NCBI RefSeq assembly: GCF_003112575.1
Contig: NZ_BEWC01000004.1
Coordinates: 186,001-250,000, forward strand
Direction: 5' to 3'
Source of the DNA: Streptomyces ardesiacus
Lineage (GTDB): Bacteria > Actinomycetota > Actinomycetes > Streptomycetales > Streptomycetaceae
DNA: 64,000 bases
This document shows positions 56,527-63,981 of the stretch, in pieces; position 1 is the stretch's first letter; each line of letters begins with the position of its first letter. The position numbers were made by a program, and so were the translations under genes. The notes beneath the pieces were generated by a model. The model did no database searches. It was not told where the DNA came from and saw only the letters and a program-made list of their open reading frames with translations.

Positions 56527-57300
56527 TCAGTTCGCGGGAGCGGCGGCCGTGTGTGCCCGGACGTGCTGGTCCATCTCCGCCCGGAAGGCGGCCACCAGGT
56601 GCGGCCGGATCCGTCCTGAGGTGCGGTCGCCCCCCTCGCAGACCGCGCCGCGCACTCCGACGATGTCGGTCCCCATGCGTGCCAGCTCCGCGAGGTCGCC
56701 GCTCTTGACGCTGCCCGCCAGTGCGGCGAGCAGACCGGCCTCGTGGGCCTGTCGCACGAAGTCGGCGCAGAGCGGGGGCGGAACGTGGTCGAACAGCCGG
56801 GTCCCGTCCTTGACCGCGGTGTCGAGCATGGCGGCGTCGGACCCGGAACGGCGGGCGATGTCGGGCAGTGCCAACGGGTTGACGCAGCCGATCCGGTGGG
56901 CGTCGGCGTAGCCTGACGCGACGACGAACGCGTCCGGACGGAAGTCCTTGACCGCCCGGACGACGCCGCGCATGACCTCGACGGCCTGCTCGGGCGTCGT
57001 GCATCCGTAGAGGCCGACCTTGATGTAGGTGGCTCCGGAGACGGCAGCGCCGAGCGCCGCCTGGGCGACCGTACCGGGCTTGTAGGGGACGTCTCCCACG
57101 GTGGCGGACACCGGCGTGTCCGCCGGGACCGCCGCGCGGATCTCCCGGATGACCCACGGGTAGTTGGCCCCGAGGGAGCCCTCGTCGGGCTTCTTGACGT
57201 CGACGATGTCGAGGTGCTGGGCCGCCTTCGCGCATTCGAGGGCTTCCTCGACACCGTCCGGAGAGATGAGAAGCAACAAGGTGGGATCCTTCCCCTCCAT
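56527..57300 (-). CDS. mfnB: (5-formylfuran-3-yl)methyl phosphate synthase (MfnB family)
   Basis: A 257-residue TIM-barrel enzyme of the MfnB/DUF556 family, which condenses two glyceraldehyde-3-phosphates into (5-formylfuran-3-yl)methyl phosphate, the furan of methanofuran. Active-site lysines are visible: Lys36 in IVDVKKPDEGSLGA (the Schiff-base position) and Lys94 in TYIKVGLYG. VASGYADAHR, LLAALAGSVKSGDL and DIVGVRGAVCEGGDR are family-typical. Methanofuran itself is not expected in Streptomyces, so the product must feed another furan metabolite. ATG at 57300 follows AGGTG, which lies in a hairpin (57303-57322). First gene of a four-gene operon. Confidence 0.87.
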   Translation of the reverse strand: MEGKDPTLLLLISPDGVEEALECAKAAQHLDIVDVKKPDEGSLGANYPWVIREIRAAVPADTPVSATVGDVPYKPGTVAQAALGAAVSGATYIKVGLYGCTTPEQAVEVMRGVVRAVKDFRPDAFVVASGYADAHRIGCVNPLALPDIARRSGSDAAMLDTAVKDGTRLFDHVPPPLCADFVRQAHEAGLLAALAGSVKSGDLAELARMGTDIVGVRGAVCEGGDRTSGRIRPHLVAAFRAEMDQHVRAHTAAAPAN

Positions 57301-57302
57301 GG

Positions 57303-57322
57303 ACACCTGCCGGAGCAGGTGT
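57303..57322 (-). promoter_or_regulatory. Hairpin covering the ribosome site of the mfnB-like gene
   Basis: ACACCTGC (57303-57310) and GCAGGTGT (57315-57322) form a perfect 8-base stem with a 4-base loop ending two bases before the start codon. In mRNA the AGGUG Shine-Dalgarno is in one arm and would be hidden. It could be a translational switch or an operator. The rest of 57323-57529 shows nothing. Confidence 0.55.
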
Positions 57323-57529
57323 GCGGATCCGCCCGGGTCCCGTGCGGTGGGCACATCATTTCCGGGGCCGTCGGCGCGTGGCAGGGCGCGCGCGGTGACG
57401 CACGGGTCATTGCCCGGACCGTCTCGCGCCCCGCGCAACGCGCCGTCTGCGCGGCGGACCCGCGGGGCCCGCGGCCGTGCTTCCGGCGCCGCGCCAGGGA
57501 CCCCGGCGGGATCCGGACGGCGTCACCCC

Positions 57530-58039
57530 CTAACGGAGGAGCGGCAGTTCGGCGAGGCCCTGCCAACCCGTCCGGGTGAGGCCGACCACGTGCACGGTGT
57601 CGACCACGGCGGTGATCGGCAGCTCGGCGGCGGTACGCCGGCAGATGGCGGCGGCGGCCCGCGGAGGCGCGTCGAGAGCCACGGTGACGTGCACCGGGGG
57701 GCGGGGGCCGAACCGTCCGCCATAGGGCACCTGCGCCGGGAAGGCCGTACGGACGGCGTCGGCCACCCGGTCCAGCCCGGGGACCGGCACACCGACGAAC
57801 CCCGCGGTTCGTTCGGGCGCGGCCAGTGTGACGGGCAGCGGGCCGGGCGGCAGGGCGGCCCGCAGCCGGTGCAGCTCCGGCTCTCCCACCTCGTCCGCGG
57901 GCAGCCAGGGGTAGAGCAGCGCGGCGTGCGCGGGCACGCCGGGCCGTACCACCGACTCGTCCACGGCGGCGGCCAGCCGCAGCAGCGGCTCGGCCTGCGG
58001 CAACAGCGCCAGCACCGCCGTCGTCCCGGTCCGGGCCAC
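57530..58039 (-). CDS. 2'-5' RNA ligase / 2H phosphoesterase family protein
   Basis: A 169-residue 2H phosphoesterase-like protein. The first motif is degenerate (VPAHAALLYPW near residue 36) and the second is VHVTVALDAP near 117. The overall two-lobe pattern fits the family, but both His-x-Thr/Ser signatures deviate (HAALL, HVTV), so activity is uncertain. The GTG at 58039 follows GGGAGG. It is downstream of nothing on its strand and divergent from a VOC gene across 200 bases without clear motifs. Compare the more canonical member at 12690-13223. Confidence 0.75.
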   Translation of the reverse strand: MARTGTTAVLALLPQAEPLLRLAAAVDESVVRPGVPAHAALLYPWLPADEVGEPELHRLRAALPPGPLPVTLAAPERTAGFVGVPVPGLDRVADAVRTAFPAQVPYGGRFGPRPPVHVTVALDAPPRAAAAICRRTAAELPITAVVDTVHVVGLTRTGWQGLAELPLLR

Positions 58040-58240
58040 CTCGTCCGCCTCCCCCGCGTCGCCGTCCGCCCTGTCGCTCCGACCCTACGGCTTGCCCGCG
58101 GGAAACTCGGATGCGGTGGCCGCGCGACCGCCCCTAGGCTGCGGCCGTCGGGCGGGCGTGCCGCCGCACCGGTCCTTCCCGTGGCCGGCGACCTTCCGGG
58201 TACGACCGTACGAACGTCATGGATCGAGGGTGCGCCGCGT

Positions 58241-58960
58241 ATGACCAGTCAACTGTCCGCGATCTGCTTCACCACTTCCCTGCCCGCGCAGCTGGCGCGG
58301 TTCTGGGCGGGGGTCCTGGACTGGGAGTCGGCGGCCGGGCCGGAGGGCGACGTCGCGGTCCTGCCTCCGGACGGCACCGGGTACCGCATCCGGTTCGTGC
58401 CGGGCCGGGCACCGAAGACCGTCCAGAACCGGGCGCACTTCGACCTCACCAGCACGTCCCCGGAGGAGCAGCGGCGCACGGTGGCCAGGGCCCTGCACCT
58501 CGGCGGGAAGCACATCGACGTGGGCCAGCGTCCCGAAGAGGGCCATGTGGTGCTCGCCGACCCGGACGGGAACGAGTTCTGCGTCCTGCCCGCGGGCAAC
58601 GCGTTCCTCGCCGGCATCGGCCCGGTCGGAGCGCTGGCCTGCGACGGCACGCAGGAGGTCGGCTACTTCTGGAGCGAGGCGCTGCGGTGGCCGCTGGTCT
58701 GGGACCAGGACCAGGAGACCGCGGTCCAGTCGCCGGCCGGTGGCACGAAGATCACCTGGGGCGGTCCGCCGGTGGCGCCGCAGTCCGGGGTCAACCGGCT
58801 CCGTCTCGAACTCGCGGTCCCCGCCGACGCCGACTTCCCCGCGGAGATCGACCGCCTGCTCGCGCTGGGCGCGACGCGTGCCGGCGGTGAGAGGGCCGGC
58901 GGCGGAGCGTTCCTGCTCGACCCGGACGGCAACGAGTTCACGGTGCACCGCCTCGGCTGA
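58241..58960 (+). CDS. VOC (glyoxalase/bleomycin-resistance fold) protein, two modules
   Basis: A 239-residue protein of two VOC-superfamily modules. Each ends with the usual ADPDGNEFCVLP (residues 104-116) and LDPDGNEFTVHRLG (226-239) signatures and begins with strands like LSAICFTTSLPAQLARFWAG. Such proteins are glyoxalases, dioxygenases or binding proteins; the metal ligands are incomplete, so a binding role is plausible. ATG at 58241. Convergent with a GNAT gene 39 bases away. Function unknown. Confidence 0.83.
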   Translation: MTSQLSAICFTTSLPAQLARFWAGVLDWESAAGPEGDVAVLPPDGTGYRIRFVPGRAPKTVQNRAHFDLTSTSPEEQRRTVARALHLGGKHIDVGQRPEEGHVVLADPDGNEFCVLPAGNAFLAGIGPVGALACDGTQEVGYFWSEALRWPLVWDQDQETAVQSPAGGTKITWGGPPVAPQSGVNRLRLELAVPADADFPAEIDRLLALGATRAGGERAGGGAFLLDPDGNEFTVHRLG

Positions 58961-58999
58961 GGGGTCGCCCGTGCGGAGCGGGCACGGCGTCGCCCTGCT

Positions 59000-59557
59000 T
59001 CACCGCTCCCGTCCCCGCGCCTTCCACTCGGGGGCCAGCAGCGCCCAGACCTGCTTGTCGTGACGCACGCCTTCGTACGGCCACGCCTCGCGCCGCATGC
59101 CTTCCAGGGTCATGCCGAGCCTCTCGGCCACCGCGGCGCTGCGGTCGTTGTCCGCCCGGCAGTGCCATTCGGCCCGGTGCAGGTGCCGAGTGGTGAAGGC
59201 CCAGTCCAGCAACTGGCCGCAGGCCCGCGTGATCAGCCCCCGGCCCTCGGCCGACGGCTCCAGCCAGCAGCCGATCTCGCAGGTGCCGAAGGCGGCGTCG
59301 AACTGGGTGAACATCACGCCGCCGAGCAGGACCCGCCCGTCCCACAGGCCGTACAGACGGGCACCGTCGGCGGCCTGGCGGGCGGCATACCGCTCGAGCG
59401 TGGCGCGCGCTCCGTCGATGTCGTCGGTGACGAAGGCGGGCCCGACCCAGGGGCGGATGTGCTCACGGGCCCGGTCCAGGTGAGCCGCGAACTCCTCCGC
59501 CTGCCACACCTCCAGTGGACCGAGGCGAGCAGAACCACCCAGCGGCACCGAGAACAT
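59000..59557 (-). CDS. GNAT-family N-acetyltransferase (RimJ/RimL-like)
   Basis: A 185-residue acetyltransferase of the ribosomal-protein-alanine type. Acetyl-CoA pyrophosphate loop is in EPSAEGRGLITRACGQLLDW, with HRAEWHCRADNDRSAAVAER, LGMTLEGMRREAW and the carboxy DKQVWALLAPEW. It transfers acetyl to an amine of unknown identity. ATG at 59557 lies after GGGAGGTCC. It is divergent from a TetR gene whose leaderless start lies 54 bases away, so the pair probably forms a regulator-target unit. Confidence 0.87.
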   Translation of the reverse strand: MFSVPLGGSARLGPLEVWQAEEFAAHLDRAREHIRPWVGPAFVTDDIDGARATLERYAARQAADGARLYGLWDGRVLLGGVMFTQFDAAFGTCEIGCWLEPSAEGRGLITRACGQLLDWAFTTRHLHRAEWHCRADNDRSAAVAERLGMTLEGMRREAWPYEGVRHDKQVWALLAPEWKARGRER

Positions 59558-59611
59558 GAGGACCTCCCCCGTTTGCACAACAAGTGTTACGTCAATGTAC
59601 CGTGGCGGCAT

Positions 59612-60443
59612 GCCACGCACCAAGGGAGATCACGAGGCCCGGCGGCGGGACGTCTCCGCAGCGGTCTGGCAGGTCATGGCCACCCGCGGTTTCGCGGGCC
59701 TGACCCTGCGCGCCGTGGCCGCCGAACTCGGCGCGACCACGGGCCTGCTGACGCACTACTTCCCCGCCAAGCGCGACCTGGTCGCCTACGCCCTCGACCT
59801 GCTCGAACAGCGCACTCGCTCCCGTCCCCGCCGCCGTTGCGGCCAGGGCCTGGCCGCCTTCAGGGACGCCCTGCTGGACATCCTGCCGCTGACCCCCGAG
59901 GCCACGGACAGCAACCGCGTCTGGGTCTCCTCCTGGGACGCCGCGCTCAGCGACCCGGCCCTGGCCGCCGACTACGCCCGCAAGTACGCCGAGAGCCGGG
60001 ACAGGCTGCGCGCCCGGGTGGCGGCGGCACAGGAACTCGGCGAACTGCCCCCGGGCGACCCCGCACGGATCGCGGCCGGCGCCCAGTCCTTCGTCCTCGG
60101 ACTGGTGGTCCAGGCCCTCTTCGACCCGGCGGAGTTCACGCCTCGGCGGCAGGTCGGACTGCTGGACGGCTACGTGGCCGCTCTGGCCACCGGAAACGGG
60201 CCCGCGTCGCCTCCGGGAGACGGTGCGGGCCCGCGGTGCGAGTCCGGTCGGGCGGTGTCAGCCGAAGTGCCAGGAGAAGGCTCCGCCGTTGTTGGCGGCG
60301 ACGGCGAACATCACGATCATGAGCACGATGTCGGCCACTCCGAGGCCGAGGGCCCACTTGGCCATGGCCGATCCGGTCTGCCGCAGCGCCACGGCGCCGA
60401 AGACGATCGCGAGCGGGCCCAGGACGATCGGCAGGATGAGTAG
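59612..60443 (+). CDS. TetR-family regulator with a read-through tail
   Basis: A TetR repressor with a normal HTH (RDVSAAVWQVMATRGFAGLT, AVAAELGATTGLLTHYFPAK) and ligand domain to about residue 200 (LLDGYVAALATGNG). There is no stop where the family normally ends; the frame runs another 75 residues of low-complexity sequence, antisense to the DUF4190 gene, to TGA 60443. Either the native stop was lost or the tail is real. TACCGT (59600-59605) lies six bases before ATG 59612, suggesting leaderless transcription. An AACA-AG-TGTT core (59579-59588) is a candidate operator. Divergent from a GNAT gene. Confidence 0.77.
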
Positions 60444-60530
60444 TCCGACGATGCCGCAGACCAGTCCGGCGATCGCCAGTCCGCTGGTCCTGCCGCCGTT
60501 GCGGGTTCCCGTTCTGCTGTAGGTCGACAT
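60258..60530 (-). CDS. DUF4190 membrane protein
   Basis: A 90-residue membrane protein of the DUF4190 type with two hydrophobic segments, GLAIAGLVCGIVGLLILPIV (17-36) and ALGLGVADIVLMIVMFAVAA (60-79), and the family's GAVALRQTG loop between. The amino end STYSRTGTRNGGR is polar. Function unknown. Its last 186 bases overlap the antisense tail of the convergent TetR gene. ATG at 60530 lies after GAGAAGG. Confidence 0.84.
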   Translation of the reverse strand: MSTYSRTGTRNGGRTSGLAIAGLVCGIVGLLILPIVLGPLAIVFGAVALRQTGSAMAKWALGLGVADIVLMIVMFAVAANNGGAFSWHFG

Positions 60531-60623
60531 GCCTTCTCCCGATCTGTCGTAGATCAGCCGGTTTCTCCTTCGGTGGCCTTCGAGTTGCCCCTCGGCGTCG
60601 TTTCACACCTGCGGCACGGGCTT

Positions 60624-61790
60624 TCAACGGCGCCGGTGGTAGGCCTTGTTCGCGATGCGCCAGCCGTCGCCGGAGCGGATCAGCAGGAAGACGTCGGTGA
60701 ACGTGTCGGCACCGTGCCGCAGTGTCATGGTGGCGGTGGCGACGGTGCCGTGGACCTCGACGGAGTCGATGCGGCGGGTGCGGGTCGCTTCGTCCGGGGC
60801 CGGGCGGCCGTGGAAGAGGGCGCCGTATGCGTCCAGGTCCCAGGAGACGAACGCACCGTCGCGGATTCCCTCGATGCGGGCGGTGGGCAGGAACGCGTCG
60901 TGGAAGTGGCGGGGGTCGCCGGTGGCGTGCCCGCGCACATAGGCGCGCAGCGGTTCGAGGACGGCCTGCTCCACGGTCGGCGCGGCGGCGGCGACGGCGA
61001 TGTCGTCGCCCGCGTCGGCCGTGGGGTCTACCAGCGGGCCGGGGGTGCGCAAGGGGGCGTCCGACGCGTCGGCCAGCAGCGCCATGTCCTTGGCCAGCGC
61101 ACCGATGGTGAAGTCGGCGGTGCGCGGGGCCGGTTCGCCGGTGAGGAAGGGACGCTTGCGGGCCACGAGCCCGCCGAGCGGGCCGAGTTCGAGGACGTCC
61201 AGGACCTGGTCGCGGGGCAGGCCCAGCGCCTCGCCCTGCCGCAGTGCGTCACGCAGGGCGAGGAGGGATCCGGCCAGGCTGCCGTTGGCGACGAGTTTGA
61301 GCGCCGCGGCGGTGGCGGCGTCGTCGACGGGATGCACGGTACCCAGCGTTTCCAGGCCCGGCCGGGCCCTGTCGAGCCTGTCCCGGTCGGCGGCGGCGAG
61401 GATCCGGAGCGTGCCGCCGGCCGCGGCCGCGACGGAGCCGATCACCGGCGCGTGGACGTAGGACCGGCCGAGTCGGCGCGCGAACTGCGAAGCCCGGGCG
61501 GGAGAGACGGTGCTGGTGTTCAGCACGATGGCGTCCGGGCGCAGCGAGTCCCGGACGTCGTCGAGGACCTGCCGGCAGGCCGCGCCGTCGAAGAGCGACA
61601 GGAGTACGAGGCCGGCCCCGGCCACGGCGGTGCCCGGAGTCGTGGCCACCTCGACGGTGCCCGGTGTGCGCCCGGAGCGGGTCCAGCCCATGACGGGGCG
61701 GCCCTGTGCGGTGAGACGGGCGGCCATCGCCTCCCCCATCCGTCCCAGGCCGAGGACGGCGACGGTGCGGGGCGTTCGTGGTGCGTTCAT
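60624..61790 (-). CDS. Fusion of beta-hydroxyacid/imine-reductase-like dehydrogenase with NTF2-like domain
   Basis: A 388-residue two-domain protein. Residues 8-275 form a beta-hydroxyacid dehydrogenase/imine reductase: NADP motif VAVLGLGRMGEAMAARL, LVLLSLFDGAACRQVL, the NTSTVSPA loop and the helix with LKLVANGSLAGSLLALRDAL that normally carries the catalytic lysine. Residues 280-388 are an NTF2/SnoaL-like (lumazine-binding-type) domain, AYVRGHATGDPRHFHDAFLP, IRDGAFVSWDLDAY and RIANKAYHRRR. The joined product would be reduced and bound or isomerised by one polypeptide. Divergent from a LysR regulator with a clear dyad; probably its target. Substrate unknown. Confidence 0.85.
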   Translation of the reverse strand: MNAPRTPRTVAVLGLGRMGEAMAARLTAQGRPVMGWTRSGRTPGTVEVATTPGTAVAGAGLVLLSLFDGAACRQVLDDVRDSLRPDAIVLNTSTVSPARASQFARRLGRSYVHAPVIGSVAAAAGGTLRILAAADRDRLDRARPGLETLGTVHPVDDAATAAALKLVANGSLAGSLLALRDALRQGEALGLPRDQVLDVLELGPLGGLVARKRPFLTGEPAPRTADFTIGALAKDMALLADASDAPLRTPGPLVDPTADAGDDIAVAAAAPTVEQAVLEPLRAYVRGHATGDPRHFHDAFLPTARIEGIRDGAFVSWDLDAYGALFHGRPAPDEATRTRRIDSVEVHGTVATATMTLRHGADTFTDVFLLIRSGDGWRIANKAYHRRR

Positions 61791-61816
61791 GACCACCACG
61801 GTGGTGCATCAACACC

Positions 61817-61833
61817 CCTGCGACAAGCGCAGG
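61817..61833. promoter_or_regulatory. LysR-type operator dyad
   Basis: CCTGCG (61817-61822), 5 bases, CGCAGG (61828-61833), a perfect 17-base dyad of LysR-operator size midway between the divergent fusion gene and the LysR gene. Confidence 0.55.
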
Positions 61834-61884
61834 TTCCGCAACCCTGCTCTGCGCAGCACGCATGGCTGCCGTCATACTTGCCCG

Positions 61885-62823
61885 ATGGACCTGACCGTCT
61901 GGCAGACCTTCGTGACCGTGTGCCGTCTCGGGTCGCTGTCGGCGGCCGCCGACGAGCTGAACCACACGCAGTCGGCCGTCTCCCGGCAAATCGCGGGACT
62001 GGAGCGGCAGTTGGGGGTGAGGCTGGTGGAGCGCCATGCGCGGGGCGTGCGTCCGACGACGGCCGGCGACGTGTTCCGGCGCCACGCCCTGGCCACTCTC
62101 AGGGAGGCCGACCGTGCGGTACGGGCCGCACGGGACGTGCGCGACGGGGCGCTCGGCCGGCCGTTGGCCGTCGGCGCGGCCCCGTCACTGGCTTCCGGGC
62201 TCGTCCCGGAGGCCGTCCGCGGCCTGCTCGTCAAGACCGGACGCATCCGGTGGAGTCTGGTCCCCGGCCTGAGCGGACGGCTGCACCAGCGCGTGTCCGA
62301 CGGGGACCTCGACCTCGCCGTCGTCACCGACGCGCCTCCCGGGCTGCCCCATGACGCACAGGTCGAACGCCGCTTCCTCGGCCTGGACGACATGGTCGTC
62401 GTCCTGCCCCTCGGCCACCCGCTGGCCGGTGGCGGCCCCGTGCACATCGGGGCGCTGGCCGGCGAGACATGGACCGAGGACAACGACGGCTCGGCGGCGC
62501 TCCTGCGCCAGCACGCGGCCCGCGCCCGAGTCGCTGTCCGGATCGGCCTGGTCGCCGCCGATCTGCCCGGCAAGCTGGCCCTGGTGGCGACCGGTCACGC
62601 CGTCGCGCTGATACCCGGGGTGCTGACGAGCGCGCTGCGGGCCGACCTCACCACGATGCGCCTCGTCGATCCCCCGACGCGGGGCATCTACACGATCACG
62701 CCACGCCGCGATCCCCACCCGTGCGCGGCGGCTCTCCACGACGAGCTCGCCGCCGCGTTCGCCGCACCGGACGGCTTCCGGCGGGCCGCCGCGGCCACCG
62801 CGCCCGGGGAGACGGGACCCTGA
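61885..62823 (+). CDS. LysR-family transcriptional regulator
   Basis: A 312-residue LysR regulator. The winged HTH is at residues 3-60 (MDLTVWQTFVTVCRLGSLSA, ADELNHTQSAVSRQIAGLER), followed by the effector-binding domain 90-300 (RPLAVGAAPSLASGLVPEAV, DGDLDLAVVTDAP, FLGLDDMVVVLPLGHPLA). CATACT lies six bases before ATG 61885, so a leaderless transcript is possible. Divergent from the dehydrogenase/NTF2 fusion with a CCTGCG-N5-CGCAGG dyad between; the fusion gene is the likely target and its substrate the likely co-inducer. Confidence 0.9.
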   Translation: MDLTVWQTFVTVCRLGSLSAAADELNHTQSAVSRQIAGLERQLGVRLVERHARGVRPTTAGDVFRRHALATLREADRAVRAARDVRDGALGRPLAVGAAPSLASGLVPEAVRGLLVKTGRIRWSLVPGLSGRLHQRVSDGDLDLAVVTDAPPGLPHDAQVERRFLGLDDMVVVLPLGHPLAGGGPVHIGALAGETWTEDNDGSAALLRQHAARARVAVRIGLVAADLPGKLALVATGHAVALIPGVLTSALRADLTTMRLVDPPTRGIYTITPRRDPHPCAAALHDELAAAFAAPDGFRRAAAATAPGETGP

Positions 62824-62839
62824 CGGCGGCCCTGCCCCG

Positions 62840-63448
62840 TCACTCGGAGCCGTAGTACATCCGGAGGAACTCGTCCATCGCCGCGTCGACACCGGCGCGG
62901 TCGCCGGTGGCGAGCAGGTCGAGCAGCAGGCCCCTGACGGTGGCGAGGCCCAGTCTGGCCCGGTTCCGCGCCGCGGCGGGCGACGCCCCGGCCTCGGCCT
63001 CGGCCGCCGCCAGGGGCCCGAGCCAGGAGTCCACCAGTCCGTCCAGGAACGGGGCCGCCTCGGGCCGGCCGCGCAGGGCCTGTGCGCAGATCTCGAAGAA
63101 GAGCCGCTCCTGGCCGGCCGTCGCGGGATCCGTCAGCTGCCGCCACAGCAGCCGTGCGACGTCGGCGGGTGAGCGTCCCGGCTGCGCGCGGAGCCGGGAC
63201 AGCAGCTCCCGCTGGCGTCGCTCCGACGCCCGGACGATCTCGACGAGCAGCCGCTCCTTGGAGCCGAAGTAGTGGATCAGCATGCGATGGCTGACCCCGA
63301 TCGCGGCACCGAGGCGGCGCAGGCTCAGGTCGGCGATGCCGTGGGCCACGACGTGGTCGACGGCCGCGTCCACCAGCTCCGCGCGCCGGTCGCCCCGCGC
63401 CCCGTGCCCGGCGTCCGGCGTCGCCCGGGCATCGTCCCCTGTCATCAC
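62840..63448 (-). CDS. TetR-family transcriptional regulator
   Basis: A 202-residue TetR repressor. The HTH lies at about residues 18-66 (RAELVDAAVDHVVAHGIADL, SLRRLGAAIGVSHRMLIHYF), and a helical ligand domain of about 130 residues follows (LLSRLRAQPGRSPADVARLL onward, ending FLRMYYGSE). TACGCT lies six bases before the GTG at 63448, so a leaderless GTG start is preferred; ATG at 63445 follows directly. Convergent with LysR and divergent from an SRPBCC gene, with a shared palindrome between. Likely controls both itself and the SRPBCC gene. Confidence 0.86.
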   Translation of the reverse strand: MMTGDDARATPDAGHGARGDRRAELVDAAVDHVVAHGIADLSLRRLGAAIGVSHRMLIHYFGSKERLLVEIVRASERRQRELLSRLRAQPGRSPADVARLLWRQLTDPATAGQERLFFEICAQALRGRPEAAPFLDGLVDSWLGPLAAAEAEAGASPAAARNRARLGLATVRGLLLDLLATGDRAGVDAAMDEFLRMYYGSE

Positions 63449-63479
63449 GTCACGAGCGTACCCATGGGCACACACCGCG

Positions 63480-63495
63480 TGTACCGTGTGGTACA
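63480..63495. promoter_or_regulatory. Palindromic operator over the SRPBCC gene's promoter and start
   Basis: TGTACC (63480-63485), 4 bases, GGTACA (63490-63495). It covers the -10 TACCGT (63482-63487), which lies seven bases before the SRPBCC ATG, and includes the A of that ATG. A bound TetR dimer would block the leaderless promoter directly. Confidence 0.6.
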
Positions 63496-63959
63496 TGAAG
63501 CCTGTCACCGTGTCGATCGGCGTGCCCCAGACACCCGAGCAGGTCTACGACTTCCTCGACGTCCTGGCTCACCACGAACGGTTCACGGATCACTACCTGT
63601 CCGACTGGCGCTGCGGCGGCCCCGCCCGCGGTGTCGGCTCGCGCGTCACGGTCACCGCCTCGCTGGGCGGCACGAAGACCGACGTCGCCATCGAGGTCGT
63701 CGAGGCCGACGCGCCCCGGCGCATCGTCGAGCGCAACGTCAGCGCGGGCGGCCGGCGGCTGGCCCACGGGACCTACGTCCTGGAGCCGCTGCGAGCCGGC
63801 GGGACACGTGTCTCGTTCACCTACGCATGGGTGCGCGCCCCGCTCCCCGACCGCCTGCTGGCCCCCGTCGTGCGCGCCACGATGCGGCGGGGCAACCGCA
63901 CGGCCATGCGCCGCCTGGCCGCCGAGCTGAGCCGCCACGTGTCCGCCGCCGGGAGCTGA
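63495..63959 (+). CDS. SRPBCC-family (polyketide cyclase/START-like) protein
   Basis: A 154-residue SRPBCC-fold protein, a helix-grip hydrophobic pocket used by polyketide cyclases, START-like binders and toxin-like proteins. Family features: VTVSIGVPQTPEQVYDFLDV at the amino end, HHERFTDHYLSDWRCGGPAR, then a long beta-sheet (VTASLGGTKTDVAIEVVEAD, YVLEPLRAGGTRVSFTYAW) and a carboxy helix. No conserved catalytic residues stand out. The start is fixed by a leaderless promoter under a palindromic operator. It is the probable target of the divergent TetR regulator. Confidence 0.86.
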   Translation: MKPVTVSIGVPQTPEQVYDFLDVLAHHERFTDHYLSDWRCGGPARGVGSRVTVTASLGGTKTDVAIEVVEADAPRRIVERNVSAGGRRLAHGTYVLEPLRAGGTRVSFTYAWVRAPLPDRLLAPVVRATMRRGNRTAMRRLAAELSRHVSAAGS

Positions 63960-63981
63960 CGGCGGCCGGGGCCGGTTCCGT

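Noticed and set aside
60490..60530. RRHVDLQQ in a minus-strand frame at the DUF4190 start, resembling the RRHVD leader peptides
   Set aside because: It is an out-of-frame reading of the DUF4190 start codons inside a long frame, with no short frame of its own and no sulfur gene next to it.
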